This document shows positions 31,566 through 43,473 of a stretch of DNA of 64,000 nucleotides, in pieces (within the stretch, counting starts at the first letter, position 1; every line of letters starts with the position of its first letter). Both the position numbers and the translations under genes were made by a program. The stretch lies in NCBI GenBank assembly GCA_023079485.1, contig CM041084.1, positions 129,282,792-129,346,791 of the forward strand. Direction: 5' to 3'. This DNA comes from Archilochus colubris. Lineage: Eukaryota > Chordata > Aves > Apodiformes > Trochilidae. The notes beneath the pieces are model-generated. The model saw only the letters and a list, made by a program, of their open reading frames with translations. It did not search any database and was not told the origin of the DNA.

Positions 31566-34500
31566 GTATTATTGCAATGCAGTAGAATGCCAAAAATACC
31601 AAAGAGTGTCTCTGGTCTTCTGTGGCCTTTCCAATGTGTCTAGAGTTTGAGGTAATTCTGAGCCCCAAGATCTTAGAGGATTATGAAATAATTAAAAAGC
31701 TTTGTAGCATTATTCATGAAAATAACTTAGTGCATAAACAGACCAAGTATTACTTCTATTGCTAAGGATTTCTAACAGTAGTGCATCCACTGTCATGAAC
31801 TCCTTCACCTCTAAGGAAGAATATTGTTCATTTCTACACTCAGAGCTGTGGTTGCTAAAACAGTACACAGAAAATCATTATTTTCCTTTTAGAACTCTTT
31901 TGGTGAGACGGATTGTAACTTTCCAGTGCATTGTTGACATGCATGTGCATGTGATCTGGACCAGTGCATGCAGCAAGTGGCTTTTCCCAATTCTTTGTGT
32001 GTGAATATTTGTGGCTGCAGCAGAGCAGAGCTAAGTAGACAAATCTATTAAGAAAGCAGGAGGATAATTACTTTGGAAATGCTCTCTGCTTAAATTAAAT
32101 GTGGATAAAAAATGGCTTGATTTACATAATGTTAAATTACAGCAACTGGAACTCTTGGATGTCAGTCTCTCTCTAGTCTAAGAGACAAAACTATTTTTGA
32201 GAGGTAGATAAGTCTTTCAGGTGCAAATTGCTGTTGGTGGGTCAACACACGTTTTCCCTTAGTAATAAGGGATATTATGGTTCCTTAACACACAAGGCTA
32301 TTTTTGGATGGAATGTGCTAGGATTGAAGGTTTCTTAATTTTACTGTATGCTTGATGAATGTTGAACAGATTCATAAAACTTGTAAAGTATGCTGGAGGG
32401 GTGAGGGGAAAAAGGTGTTTGATTTGACTGGATGGGGTGGGTTTTGGTAGTGGTGTTTTTTAACAATAGCCTTAAGCTTCCAGCCATTCTTGAGTTAAGC
32501 AGCTTCAAAGTGAGTTTACAATAGTACACTGTAGTTTAGTACCAGTATGATACAAATACATGGTAAAATTGGGAATAAATTTGCATAATAATGTAATGGC
32601 AATACAAATACAATTGGTAAAATTACCCTGAAACAATCATGTACAAATAAAAATCTAGTCTATTCTTGATTCAGTGTACTGACTAAACTTCTTTAAGAAA
32701 TCAAAAATGGATCAGTCAATGACTTAGTCTTTCTAAGTATTAGTCTGCAAATTAATTCCTTCATTCACAGTTTTGTTTGAGAAAGTCTTCAGTGAACATA
32801 TTGATGTTTGAAGTTGCTTGTTGTAGGAAAGATATATAGTACCTTCAAAATTATTAAAACTTAGGATTAAATGTGGCACATGCATTGGGAAGGGGGAAAA
32901 ATATGTCTGATTGCAAGAGAAGTATGGAAAGTGGAGCTGGATTATATATTTTTTCTAATTCTTAAGCAGACCAGTGTCAGAATCACAGGCCAGCTGGAGT
33001 TACAGTGGCACTTGTGGGAACCCACAGCTTGGGCTACAACTCTGTGAGAAATGATGCCTGATGGCAGCAGCATCCCTCACTTTTGATGCACCTAATAAAG
33101 CAATCTTCATCCTAAGAAAGCCCTAAGAAGCATCTATGCAAAAGCCAGCAGATGGCCCCAGAGGAAAAACCTTGATGGTTCGTCAGGGCTGGGACTCACA
33201 CTCCTCACTGTGTGACTGAGTGCTGCAGCCTGTAGGTCTGTGTGGATAAGGAGCCCCTTAAACATTACAGCCTGGCTGCTCTGATCAAGTTCTCTTGTAG
33301 TAACAACCCTGGATTTATTGAACCTTTTGAATTGTGAGCCCGGTTGAAATATTTCTAGGATCAGAGTTTTCAGAGCTGTGCTTCATGGGAAGACAGGAGG
33401 GGAGGTAATATTTATATTATTGCTTTTTTTCCCATTTGCCTCCCTCATCTTCTTAGTAGATACATATTTTCTTGCTGCACTAGACCTGGCTTGTATGTGG
33501 GAAAGAAAGAGGAGAAGCCCCCACCCAAGCTGCAATTTTTTTCTTTTCTGCTTGTGGATCTTTTGTTCACTGAATCTCAGTTTTTTTATTTTATAAAAAA
33601 AACATCTGGAGACTTTTTTTTTCCCTCCTATTGGTAATTTCTGCCAGGTTTTCCTTTTGACACTTCCTGTTACTTTGATTTCCATTCTCTATTTCTGATT
33701 TATGATCCTTCTCTCTGGTGAGCCCATGGACAGAAACTGGAATCCAAGCGCATCCTCTTCTGTATATCTTGTAAGGTTACACAGTTGTTTTCCTTTAAGT
33801 CAGTGATTTATGCCTGAAGATTTCACTCTCATTGTAAAATATACTGCAAGCCTGATAAGTTAAAAATGCTCAAAACTCTCAGCCAAAGTTTGTCAGGAAA
33901 AACACAACGATTTTATGTAGCTGCAAGGAAATTTTTATCAGTGGTTGGGATTTCCAGATTGTGAGCATCTCAAGGGTGACTTAGTCATAAAAACCATGTC
34001 AACACCACTTAATCAAGCTGTGGGTAATTAAACCTGCCTTGTCTGTGCATCAGCTGGACAGTATATCTGTTCATTGTGTTGAATCAGGTGTAGTCTGTAG
34101 CACACATCTGTTCTCGGGCTGTATCTTACCACAGTTACTACCTGTTGGTTAACTACCCCAGAGTATCTGGATCACCTCCTGTGGGCTATGAGACATGAGC
34201 CATTTTTGGGAACCCAGGAAGCTCTTGCTCAGTGAAAGACACTCTCACAAGCCCTCTGGCTCCTGGGCTGTTCTCCAGATAACTTTGCCAAAATGGATGC
34301 CAGTATGAACCTTTAATTCTCACTGCTTGCTTGGCAAGAGCTTTTGGAGGCAGTTGTGGTATTATCTGTAGCACTGTGCAGTACTCCCTGAGGGCAGCTG
34401 AATACTGTATTTGAGACTTGTTTGGTGAAGGGTCTTTTCCAAGTCTGAACCATGACTTACATGCATGGTAGCTGTCCGCTATGTTAGGACAGACAAAGTG

Positions 34501-36126
34501 ACCAAGAGCCCTACCAAGCTGAGGGGCTCATGGCTCTGAAATGCACATTCTTTGCCATTGCAAATCCAGCTAAGGTTGCAGAAGGAGGTGGGTGATTACT
34601 CTGTGGAATGAGGTGAAGTGGGACCCTGGCCAGATGGTTGTGTGTTTGTTAAAGACGTTCAGGGCAATTGGTTTGTTTAGCAGAGTGCAAGTAATGGAAG
34701 TGGTTACCTGGAAGAAAAGCAGCTGGGGTTGTTGAAACAAATCTGGAAAAATAATCAACTGGATGACAGATTTCTTGATGGAGGTGGAAACCTTGGGGGG
34801 ATCATGGCACACACAGTGTAGTCAAACACAGCATGATGGGTTTCTTTCAGTGCTGTCAAACCTGATCCTTTCACATGTCCATGTGAGGTAGGTAGTAGGA
34901 GCTCAGGGCAGTAAACTACCAGAGGCAGGTTCCTAAAGGGCCAAGACTGAGAAAAGCAGAAAAGAAATAGCATTGTTTTGTTTTCCAAAAATACAATGTA
35001 CAAAAAAAAGAAAGGGAAAAGAAAAAAAGAGAAAAAAAAAAAGCCTCCAAACCCCAAAGCCTTCCAATGCTTTTAAATACTATTCCCAGCAGTCAGCAAT
35101 CTAAATAGCACCCACAGTTTACCTCTTGCAAATTCAACTCAGCTGTACTAAAATTCTTCTTTGTGAACACTGGTCTAATCAAATCCCTGCAAGAGCAAGT
35201 AAATTTGTACTGAATAATGAGAACTCTGGAACAGGACAGAAGATAGGCTTGAAACCATTTTGTGGCTGCTTTGAAAGTCAGAGCCTGTTTGATGCTGGAC
35301 AAAATAAAATTTATGAGTTCAAGGAAATTTTCAAAGTAGGTGGGGTGACAACAGAATGGACAAAGAACAGCTTTAATTTATTGTATTGGATCCCTTGTTA
35401 AAAGAAATGCAGTTTCTTCTATAGTGGGAAAATTGCCTATGGAGAACTTTTTTTTAGACACTTCAAGATGTGCATAACATGTTCTGGTGTCAGCTTGCTT
35501 GATACATTTTAGCTGCCTTTCCATCCTGGGCTTAGGGCTCTGCTCCTAATCTGACAATTTTGCACAGCTAAGACTGATTCTTAAGAAACAGAAATCAAAA
35601 ACCATCCAGGACACAGCAAGAATAAAGCAGAGAATTAAAAAAAAAAATAATAAAATATCAGTCTGAAGGAAAAGTGCAGCTCAGATTTCATGATCCAAAT
35701 AGGTGAGGGTTTGCCATAAGCAATGGGGCAATACAGTATTTCATTTCATCTCAAAAAGAGCAAATAAATAGCAAGGATGAGAAAAGCTGTTTGTTTCAGC
35801 TCAGTCCTCTCAGCATCCTGTTTCTTAACCCAGAAAATCTTCTGATTTTAAAGGACTACAGTGGCTGTGATAGATGGGAGAGCTTGTGCCTCCCTAAACC
35901 TGTGTGCCTGTCAGGGCTCACTCTTGCACATCACATCTTTTAATTTCTGGTTTTGTTATTTTTTTTTTTCAGATTGGGTAATATGATGAATTGAAAACAA
36001 ATTTTGACAGGCGAAGCCTGAGTTATTTAGAGCTTTGTCACTCAAAAAATGAGTGTAAATGCCACATCAGAAATAAGCCACCTCTTCCTCCCACTTGAGA
36101 CACTTCAGTGGTTTTAACTGGCTCTT
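31566..36126. other. POP1 3' flank, intergenic
   Basis: POP1 3' UTR of unknown length, then AT-rich intergenic DNA. Poly-purine and poly-pyrimidine runs lie around 33590-33640 and 34990-35045. No coding exon is recognised. Confidence 0.6.
31691..31696 (+). terminator. Candidate POP1 poly(A) signal (ATTAAA)
   Basis: First poly(A)-type hexamer after the stop, 126 nt downstream. Canonical AATAAA alternatives lie at 32574-32579 and 32646-32651. The sequence alone does not say which is used. Confidence 0.3.
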
Positions 36127-37395
36127 CACAGAATCACAGAATCACAGAATCCTAGGGGTTAGAAGGGACCTCGAAAGATCATCTAGTCCAACCCCCCCTG
36201 CCAGAGCAGGGCCACCTAGAGCACTTCGCATAGGAACGTGTCCAGGCGGGTTTTGAATGTCTCCAGTGAAGGAGACTCCACGACCCCCCTGGGCAGCCTG
36301 TTCCAGGGCTCTGTCACTCTTACAGTAAAAAAATTTTTTCGAATGTTCAACTTGAACCTCCTATGCTCCAATTTACACCCATTACCCCTTGTCCTATCAC
36401 TGGTCACCACTGAGAAAAGCCTAACTCCATCTCCCTGACACTCACCCCTTACATATTTGAAAACATTGATGAGGTCACCCCTCAGTCTCCTTTTCTCCAA
36501 ACTAAAGAGACCCAGCTCCCTCAGCCTTTCCTCATAAGGGAGATGTTCCACTCCCTTAATCATCTTAGTAGCTCTGTGCTGGACTCTTTCAAGCACTTCC
36601 CTGTCCTTCTTGAACTGAGGGGCCCAGAACTGGACACAATACTCCAGGTGCGGCCTCACCAATGCAGAATAGAGGGGGAGGAGAACCTCTCTTGACCTAC
36701 TAACCACACCCTTTCTAATGCACCCCAGGATGCCATTGGCCTTCTTGGCCACAAGGGCACATTGCTGGCTCATGGTCATCTTCTTGTCAACCAGGACCCC
36801 CAGGTCTCTTTCACCTACACTGCTCTCCAGCAGGTCAGCCCCCAACCTATACTGGGACATCTTGTTGTTCTTCCCCAAATGCAAGACTCTACACTTCCCC
36901 TTGTTGAATTTCATCATGTTTCTCTCTGCCCAACTCTCCAGCCTGTCTAAGTCTCTCTGAATGGCAGCACAGCCCTCTGGTGTGTCAGCCACTCCTCCCA
37001 GCTTAGTGTCATCAGCAAACTTGCTGAGGGTACACTCTATACCCTCATCCAAGTCGTTGATGAAGATATTAAACAACACCGGTCCCAGCACCGACCCCTG
37101 AGGGACTCCACTAGTCACACACCTCCAACCAGATTCTGCCCCATTGACTACAACTCTCTGACTCCTTCCTTTCAACCAGTTCCTGATCCACCTCACTACC
37201 TGATCACCAAACCCATATTTGATCAACTTATCTACAAGGATGCTGTGAGAGACGGTGTCAAATGCTTTACTGAAATCAAGATAAACCACATCTACTGCTC
37301 TTCCATCATCTATCCACCTAGTAATTTCCTCATAGAAGGCTATGAGGTTAGTCAAACATGATTTACCCTTGATAAAACCATGCTGACTGCTCTTG
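36127..37395 (-). mobile_element. Young CR1 LINE, 5'-truncated, about 1.27 kb
   Basis: The 3' end is at 36127 with three perfect ATTCTGTG octamers (minus strand), followed by the 3' UTR and the C-terminal part of ORF2. The upstream break lies near 37385-37400, where similarity to the RT frame ([14 protein letters not shown]) begins. It is the least decayed repeat in the window. 5' truncation is normal for CR1. Confidence 0.95.
36216..37355 (-). CDS. CR1 ORF2 fragment: reverse transcriptase (partial, transposon-borne)
   Basis: An uninterrupted 379-codon frame inside the CR1 copy. It carries RT motifs: [15 protein letters not shown] (first catalytic Asp), [20 protein letters not shown], and FADDTKLGG with the catalytic Asp-Asp pair. 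A CR1-typical C-terminal region follows, ending DTFLCEVL then stop. The endonuclease domain and N-terminal RT are missing through 5' truncation, so it cannot mobilise itself. The first Met is internal to the original frame, which stays open to about 37385. It is not a host gene. Confidence 0.9.
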   Translation of the reverse strand: MTNLIAFYEEITRWIDDGRAVDVVYLDFSKAFDTVSHSILVDKLIKYGFGDQVVRWIRNWLKGRSQRVVVNGAESGWRCVTSGVPQGSVLGPVLFNIFINDLDEGIECTLSKFADDTKLGGVADTPEGCAAIQRDLDRLESWAERNMMKFNKGKCRVLHLGKNNKMSQYRLGADLLESSVGERDLGVLVDKKMTMSQQCALVAKKANGILGCIRKGVVSRSREVLLPLYSALVRPHLEYCVQFWAPQFKKDREVLERVQHRATKMIKGVEHLPYEERLRELGLFSLEKRRLRGDLINVFKYVRGECQGDGVRLFSVVTSDRTRGNGCKLEHRRFKLNIRKNFFTVRVTEPWNRLPRGVVESPSLETFKTRLDTFLCEVL

Positions 37396-39931
37396 TGACA
37401 GATCTTGTGTGTTTTACAGTTTTAATGAATTATGTACTTCTGAAAAGCCTTACCTGAGCTGTACCAGGTGTCACCCAAGGCAGTTTCACCCATGTGCAAA
37501 GTCATTTGCTCGGAATGGGTTAGATTGGGTGAGACAGACCACACATGTCAGAGTCTGTTACTTTTCCTGAGCACTCAAAAAATCCAGAGTACATGCATAG
37601 AAGAACAAATTGTAAATCTGCATTTTAAAATGTACTCTCTGTATTGGCTGTTGCTACTTAATGCAGCAATTTTAAATTATTATTTTTTTTTTAAGATGCA
37701 TGTGGTTTTGACTTAAGCCAGCAGGGATTAAAGGGTTAACAGTGGATAATTATTTTTCTGTAAGACAGGATGTCTTATAGGACTCAATTGCATCTAAGTT
37801 TACTGAACGGTTTTGCAATGCAATAATTCTTGTAAGTTTGTTGACAAGTCAAGAAGGTCTGAAATGAAATCACAAAAATATATGAAATTTGCTAAAAACA
37901 TCTTTTCAAAGAGCAGCAGATGAAAATAAGCATTAGTGCATCGATAAAATAGTAGTCTGGGGAAAATCTTACTAGAGAATGAATTGTAGTATCCTTTTTA
38001 AGACTTACTCTGAGCCACTGTGTTTTGAGGCATTAATGACCATTAGAGTAAATTATTTTTTAAAAATTAGCTGTACTTTATGTCAGTGCCTTTAAGAGCT
38101 TACTTGCCTATAGGGTGGCACACAGCAATGCAACTTCTAAAGTGGCAACCCCAATACTACAGGTTTGTGTAGCTCCCAAAGTGTCCCCAGACCTGATGCT
38201 GGGACTGAGGAGGTTTCCAGGGCAGTGCTCAACCTGGGTGTGCATGTCCAGGAGCCCCCAGCTGAGACAGACACTGGAGTGTGAGACAACAACCTCTTAA
38301 AATTGCTTCTGGAGCAATGTGACAGCAGCTCACTTGAAGCTGTCCAACTAGAACTAGGTTGAAATGGCAATTTTCTGCACTAGGGCTGGTTTATAACATC
38401 ATGTGTTATCTTCTGTGATTGTCTGAGGAGCAGAAGAGGCTCAACACAACTTTATAATCAAAACCTCCAAAGCCTGACATGTTTTTAATCTCTCCTGGTG
38501 AAAGCACCAGGGTTTGAAACTTGAATTTTCTCTTTATTTAGAACTGGAATAGCATGCTGTATCTGAAGTTGTAAAAAAGCTTTAAATTCATCTCTTTTTC
38601 CTTAGTAGAAAGCACCCTTGCAGACTGTTGTTGCAGATAAAGTAAAACGTGATCATATCAGGGAAACAGAAGTCCCAGGAAAGGCCTTGCTGAAATATAG
38701 AGCATAAAGAAATGGAAATCCTGCAGCAAGATAATGATTAGAGATTCTAATTAGAGATTCAGATCAGAGAACATGTTTTGTCATTCACAGTTTTAAACAA
38801 GGTGTAAAGATGCTGTTTTCTGGCCCACCTGTTGTGCCTCAGGTATGCCTTCCAGGGCTAGAAAGGTGGATTCAGTTGCCATCCGGATTGTTTTCTAGAA
38901 CCTGTACTCATCTATGGTACAGTGATGAAATGTGTACATGTGCCACCAGCAACACAGGTTTTGGGCTGTTTTGTTGGATGGACACTAGGTGGGATTGTTG
39001 GAACTCACTCTGTTAACAGCAAAGGTTCTCCTTCTGCTGTTGTTGGGTTTTTGTATTTAATTTCTGATGATTTTAGAACACTTCAGTGCTCTATAGCATA
39101 TACACTTTAATGTGTACATTAAAACAGATCAAATGATGAGTCAGGTATGTATGTCCATAGCATTAGCATGTGTTTCAAATAACACTTCTCTTTCAGTAGT
39201 TAATTTTTTGCTGTTGTTTTTAAGATCTAAGCATTTCAATCCAGCAACATTCAGCTGGGCAGAACCTCAAAGCAGAATTCAGCCCCTGACTTTGGGGTTT
39301 GGGTCCACAGCCCACTCTCTAGTTCACATCACATCTTTCCATGAGGTTCTCTCCTAGGTTCCCTCAACAAGTTTGTATCTAGTACCCTCACTGTTTGAAG
39401 TGGGATGGATTTTTTTTTGGCACCTTTCCTGTTCCAGTGTAGTAGAGACCACAGAAGAGGGAAAGGGCCATATTTATGCTGTGTGTTTGAAATTCTGCTT
39501 TGTGTCTATTCTAAATAAATCTGGGCCTTCATTTTGAAATACTGTTTTGTGGTGTTCTGTTTTGTTGGGGGTTTTTGTATGTTTTTTTTTGTTGTTTGTT
39601 TTAAATGCAGATTTTCTTTTGTAAAAGGCCATCAAATGCTGAAAGATTACTGTCCCACAGTGCAAGGAGGGATGTTGTCAGTCTAGCCAAGCAGCTATCA
39701 AAATTATGCAGGAAATGCAACATAAATCAGTTTTTCTCCAAATGTTTCCTACAGACAAGATCCCAAGCTATTAGGTTAACTCCAGGGACTACTGAGACAA
39801 TAATGTGAACTGGAAGTCCCAGGCCAGTAGCCAGGTTTCATGTGGTCTTCAGGGATGGGAACAAAAAACCCTACCAAAAATAATAACTTCCCTTTCACCA
39901 TTGAAAACTGTGAACTCCACATGTCAGCTAT

Positions 39932-39962
39932 CTAGAGTTTATTAAGTTTAGAGTTTATTAAG
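39932..39962 (+). repeat. Tandem duplication of a 16-bp unit
   Basis: tagagtttattaagtt is immediately followed by tagagtttattaag. Confidence 0.8.
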
Positions 39963-42900
39963 AAGCAAAAGAGGTGACCTCTTCTCTCTGCAAGTTCATT
40001 AAATTGATGACCATTAAAACCTGATTCTTAGCCAGATCCATTTGTAAAATTAATTTGCATATTTTCAACAATATGAATTAGTCCATGGGGACCTGGACTT
40101 GATACAAGTTGCAGTATCTGTTTCTTCCTTTTCAGTCCTCAAAATGTTAGGACCACTGAGTATTGAAAAATATGAAAAGCTTCAGCCAACCTCCTGACTA
40201 AAGTTTGAGTCTCCTCAAACAGGAGCTAAACAGGGTTTCTGACCTTACAGACAGGATATACTTTTATCCCATAACACAAAAATATAGAAAATCCTTAAAA
40301 GATCAGCTTTTGAACTCTGCTTGCTATCATTAAAATTTCTTTCCTTTAGGATATCACCTCTCTTCCTTCAGAGACTGCTTCATCCTTCAATTAACTGGAC
40401 AGTTTTCTGTATGAACCTTCAGTTTTTGTCGTGGTAAATTTTTTTTCAGATTGAGAATATACAGGGGAAAAATGAAAAGAAGAACTTTTTTTTTTACCCT
40501 CTAGACATCCAAGTGCTTTTTTTCACAAGTGTGAAGCAATATATCTTACAGAAAAGATCTCTGGGAGCATGGTTTTCCAGTAAGTTAAAATATTAATTTA
40601 AATAAAAAGCCCAAATATTTTTAATAGTACTCTGCTTCTAAGCTCTGATATACCCTTGGACACACTTGAAGAGCACTTCTTTCCCCTAAGTCTCTTTGGG
40701 CACCAGCATGAACTCTGAATTTATTCCTTTCCTCTGAAGAATAAAACCATCAATCCCAATTTCTTGCCACTTCAAATTCAAGCTGGATGCTGAAAGAAGA
40801 AAAATAATGATTGGCAAAGCTTGGAGAAGGAGCCAGTAGGAGAAAGGAGTGCCAGCTCATCCAGAAGAAAAACTCATGTGAAACAATTCCTGATCCAAGG
40901 AAACCAGACTGAAATTCTCACTATAACATCCATCATTGATTGAAACAAAAACTGTTGTGCTACTGAGTGTATTCCAGCTTAATGAAGGGACAAGCAACCA
41001 AAAGGAAAAAAAAAAGAGGAACCCCCAACTGTGACAGCACATATGAACAACATCTCTTCATGAGGGAAATAAAGCACTGAATTAAAATTTATGGCTTCCC
41101 AGTAGCATTACATACCCTGGGAACAGCAAATGTTTTGTTCATTCCCAAAATGACAAGTGTTAAGATCATAAAATCAAATTCAACTGGAGTAGCAAATTGA
41201 TTCTAGACTATCTAGTTCTTCCAGGCTGTGTCATGCTGAGCAGAATTGGTGGTTGGTTGCCTAGGGCAGCAAAATATTGGGAACAACAGAGTATTTAGTG
41301 GCTGTTCCTCAGGAGTGTGGCTCCGTAAGGGGAGGTGTGTTCGTGTGTTACTGTGCTTAGCACAGCAGAAACCCTAGAACTGAGTCAGTCCTCAGCCTTG
41401 CCTTTCTAGCCAACTTTCCAACAGCAATGAACTAATAGCATTTCCAAAGGTTAACATTTCTGTAACTTTGCCAAATGGTAGGGTCATGCCCTGTTTTTCT
41501 GCTAATACAATTTACTTCCCTCATTTTTTTTTTCTCATGACCTTTTCCCCACTATTTGCCACCATCCATTTTGGCCCTTTCCCGGATTGCTACAGCCCTT
41601 CAACATACTGCTGAAATTATCAGCTTCATGTTTGTGTTTTGCTCTGTCTGTGCAAGTAAGTGCTGCACAAGTGCTGGAACCATAACAAATCTCCCTGAAC
41701 CCAAGCTGCTAATCTTGCAACAAAAAAAGTAGTCTCTTTACTTCTGATGTCTGCACAGTTGCTCATGTGTCCAGTGTGCTCAAACCTTAAATCTGGCTTG
41801 AACGGAACATTAATTTGTCTACAATAAACATGAAAGCATGTGGAAACATAGCCCTAGTGTTTACCTGTGCAATTTGGTAGCACGTTCTCCCCCCTATTTT
41901 TTTTTTTTTGGTTTGTTTCAATGAGGCAACTCTGTGTTCATCCCAGAAGGATGTGTTCCTAGAAGCCTTGAGTCTTGACAAGGAGACCATCAACTCCTTG
42001 ACCCAACATGCAATTACTGGGTTTAGGTGTTCTGCCCTTTGCTCTGGCACCACCTGGCTGTGGCTGCAGACAGGATAATGCATCACTGGTGTTACCTGGT
42101 GTTGCATGTCTCTTATAAATTTAGTAGTTCTCCAGCTTTAGAGAATATTCAACACATGGTTTTCAGCCTCTGAAACGCTTCCTGCTGGGTCTGAAACTTT
42201 TTCTGAACAACTCTTTTCCACAAGTAGGGTGTTTTAATCTGTTCCTCTTGAATACTCCGTGCTGCTCCTGATAGAGCTGATGTGATCTCCCAGAGGCCCT
42301 GCAAGACATTAGGACTTCTGTGCCTCCTGGCTCAACAAAACCATTTAGTAGCACAAAATACACTGAGGACAGATCAGGTATTTACTAAGAAGAGATGCCA
42401 CTCTTAGCCAAAATAAAGTAGGAGACACAAATAAGAAATTATACCTGACCAAAGATGTCACTCTTCTGTGCAGGCTTCTGTGAGGGAATGGCCAGCATTT
42501 ACTGTAGCCAGTTTATTGGGCTCTAAAACTATAATTCCACAGTGACCATATTCTTCAGTTATATGTTCATCTTGCTTGCATTTTCCTCATGAACACACTG
42601 CATTGTGTGCAGGCCCTAGCAGAAGACCTTACATGGTTAGCCCACAAAGTTCAGCAGGGCTTCATCCACAGCCAAGGGTCAGCCAAATGTGCTGGGATGA
42701 GGTTTACAGTGGAGATACCTGCTGTACAATGTTGCAATCTGAAGGGTATGCCCAAGGTTTTGGATTTGTCCTCTCCAGAACCTTTGCCTCCTCAGGCCAT
42801 TTATTTCTGGAGATGGTCATTCTGCACATGGCTGTTTGCTACCCAGAAATACACCAGGTGCACATTTAATGAGAGTGTGAAGTAGTAACACCCTACTGCA

Positions 42901-43432
42901 CATGCTCATTAGGTGATTTCCAAATCCTTGTAGCTGCCAAGTCAACAACAAAAATTACCTCTGGGACCCAGTCCCGTGCTGTGCTCTATGGATGTACTTC
43001 CACAGCAAATGTCTCTGCCCAAGACTGCCTGTTGCATTGAAGTCTTGCCTGGGGTTGTGGGGAAAGGCAAGAAAAAACCCTGATTATATTTTTATAACAA
43101 GGAGAGGGTTTTTTTTTCATTTCCTATGCACACAGTGATGGCTGAACTTTGCTTCCTTTCTTCTTGTGAAGATAAGCTTCCAAAACGAACAAACCCACTG
43201 AGTTAGAATCAGCCACGACATCAGGAAACCTGGAGCTGACAGTCGGCTGTTTCCCAAAGTTAGGTACTGAAGGTGGGGATATAACCAAAGCCTTTTTACT
43301 GTGATGTTGGCCTTTGGATTTCACTCTAGGATTTCATGCAAATCACTGCCTAAAGAAGCCAACATGATGAGAAGCAAAAAAAGGAGAAGAACATATTGGC
43401 AAAAAAGGGGTGCTGGGGTGAGTTCATGGGAA

Positions 43433-43473
43433 GCCTTATGTGAGAAGGGACTGTGAGCCTTATGTGAGAAGGG
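43433..43473 (+). repeat. 17-bp direct duplication
   Basis: gccttatgtgagaaggg occurs at 43433-43449 and again at 43457-43473. Confidence 0.85.

Noticed and set aside
32970..33380. Possible second LTR (tgtcag start, AATAAA near 33092)
   Set aside because: No matching CA end or inverted terminal bases could be found, so the resemblance rests on a single hexamer.
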